Source: Desulfobacula sp. (GTDB lineage Bacteria > Desulfobacterota > Desulfobacteria > Desulfobacterales > Desulfobacteraceae). Taken from it: a stretch of DNA of 15,148 nucleotides. The DNA lies in contig JAABTB010000015.1 in NCBI GenBank assembly GCA_011390085.1, positions 1-15,148 on the forward strand, read 5' to 3'. Under the pieces are notes generated by a model. That model searched no databases. It was not told the origin of the DNA and saw nothing but the letters and a program-made list of their open reading frames with translations. Position 1 is the stretch's first letter, and every line of letters begins with the position of its first letter. The position numbers and the translations under genes are program-made. Below, piece by piece: positions 15,042 through 15,148 of this stretch.

Positions 15042-15148
15042 ATGGAGTTCTGTATTATCGGTTGCGGCAGGCTGGGGATATCCCTTGCGGTTTTTTTGTC
15101 AAAGCAGGGATTTATCCCCAGGGCCTTTTCCAGCAGGAGTTCCGAATC
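15042..15148 (+). CDS. Rossmann-fold protein, DUF2520-type N-terminus (3' truncated by window)
   Basis: Only the first 35 residues are visible. They form a dinucleotide-binding beta-alpha-beta unit: FCIIGCGRLGISLAVFLSKQG, ending with FSSRSSES. The pattern IIGxGRxGxxLA followed by SRS matches the N-terminus of Rossmann-like/DUF2520 proteins. One member of that group, PanG, has been described as an alternative ketopantoate reductase; beside panB this would be a sensible identity, but it rests on position and a short motif. An in-frame ATG at 15021 lies inside panB and would add seven residues; neither start has a good ribosome binding site. The gene runs off the right edge. Confidence 0.65.
   Translation, partial: MEFCIIGCGRLGISLAVFLSKQGFIPRAFSSRSSE

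Overview
The window reads as a stretch of chromosome from a Gram-negative deltaproteobacterium-like organism, probably a Desulfobacterales-type sulfate reducer. That is an inference from gene style only: standalone receivers around a Cache-domain kinase, a TauE/SafE exporter, an ADP-forming acyl-CoA synthetase, and a Ctp protease next to a divergent polysaccharide deacetylase. No rRNA, tRNA, CRISPR array, insertion sequence or phage gene is visible. Coding density is very high, and no stretch of 300 bases lacks a gene.

Left end (1-2062, + strand): the 3' part of an S41 carboxyl-terminal processing protease overlaps a membrane-anchored divergent polysaccharide deacetylase (DUF610/YibQ type). 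Both are envelope functions.

Centre (2084-9629): two back-to-back signalling operons start from one 100-base intergenic region at 5850-5950. Leftward, in transcription order, come a standalone receiver, a Cache-domain membrane histidine kinase, a second standalone receiver, a small kinase-like protein with an H-box but no recognisable ATP-binding motifs, and a third receiver with a helical tail. Rightward come a TauE/SafE-family exporter, a small three-helix membrane protein resembling DUF1634, a protein made of two near-identical receivers, and an NtrC-like regulator. That regulator keeps Walker A and its HTH but has lost several residues needed for sigma-54 activation. In total the locus has six receiver domains, one complete kinase, one possible histidine phosphotransferase, one DNA-binding output and one transporter. 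The most economical reading is a branched phosphorelay dedicated to the exporter; this is the most unusual part of the window.

Right half (9634-15148): on the - strand, a NUDIX hydrolase with an interrupted Nudix box and a YkgJ-type cysteine-cluster protein form a two-gene unit behind a clear promoter. On the + strand, a TetR regulator with a candidate operator directly abuts an ADP-forming acyl-CoA synthetase. It is followed by panB (ketopantoate hydroxymethyltransferase) and the first codons of a Rossmann-fold protein of the DUF2520 type, which may be a PanG-like ketopantoate reductase. That would put two consecutive pantothenate steps side by side at the right edge.
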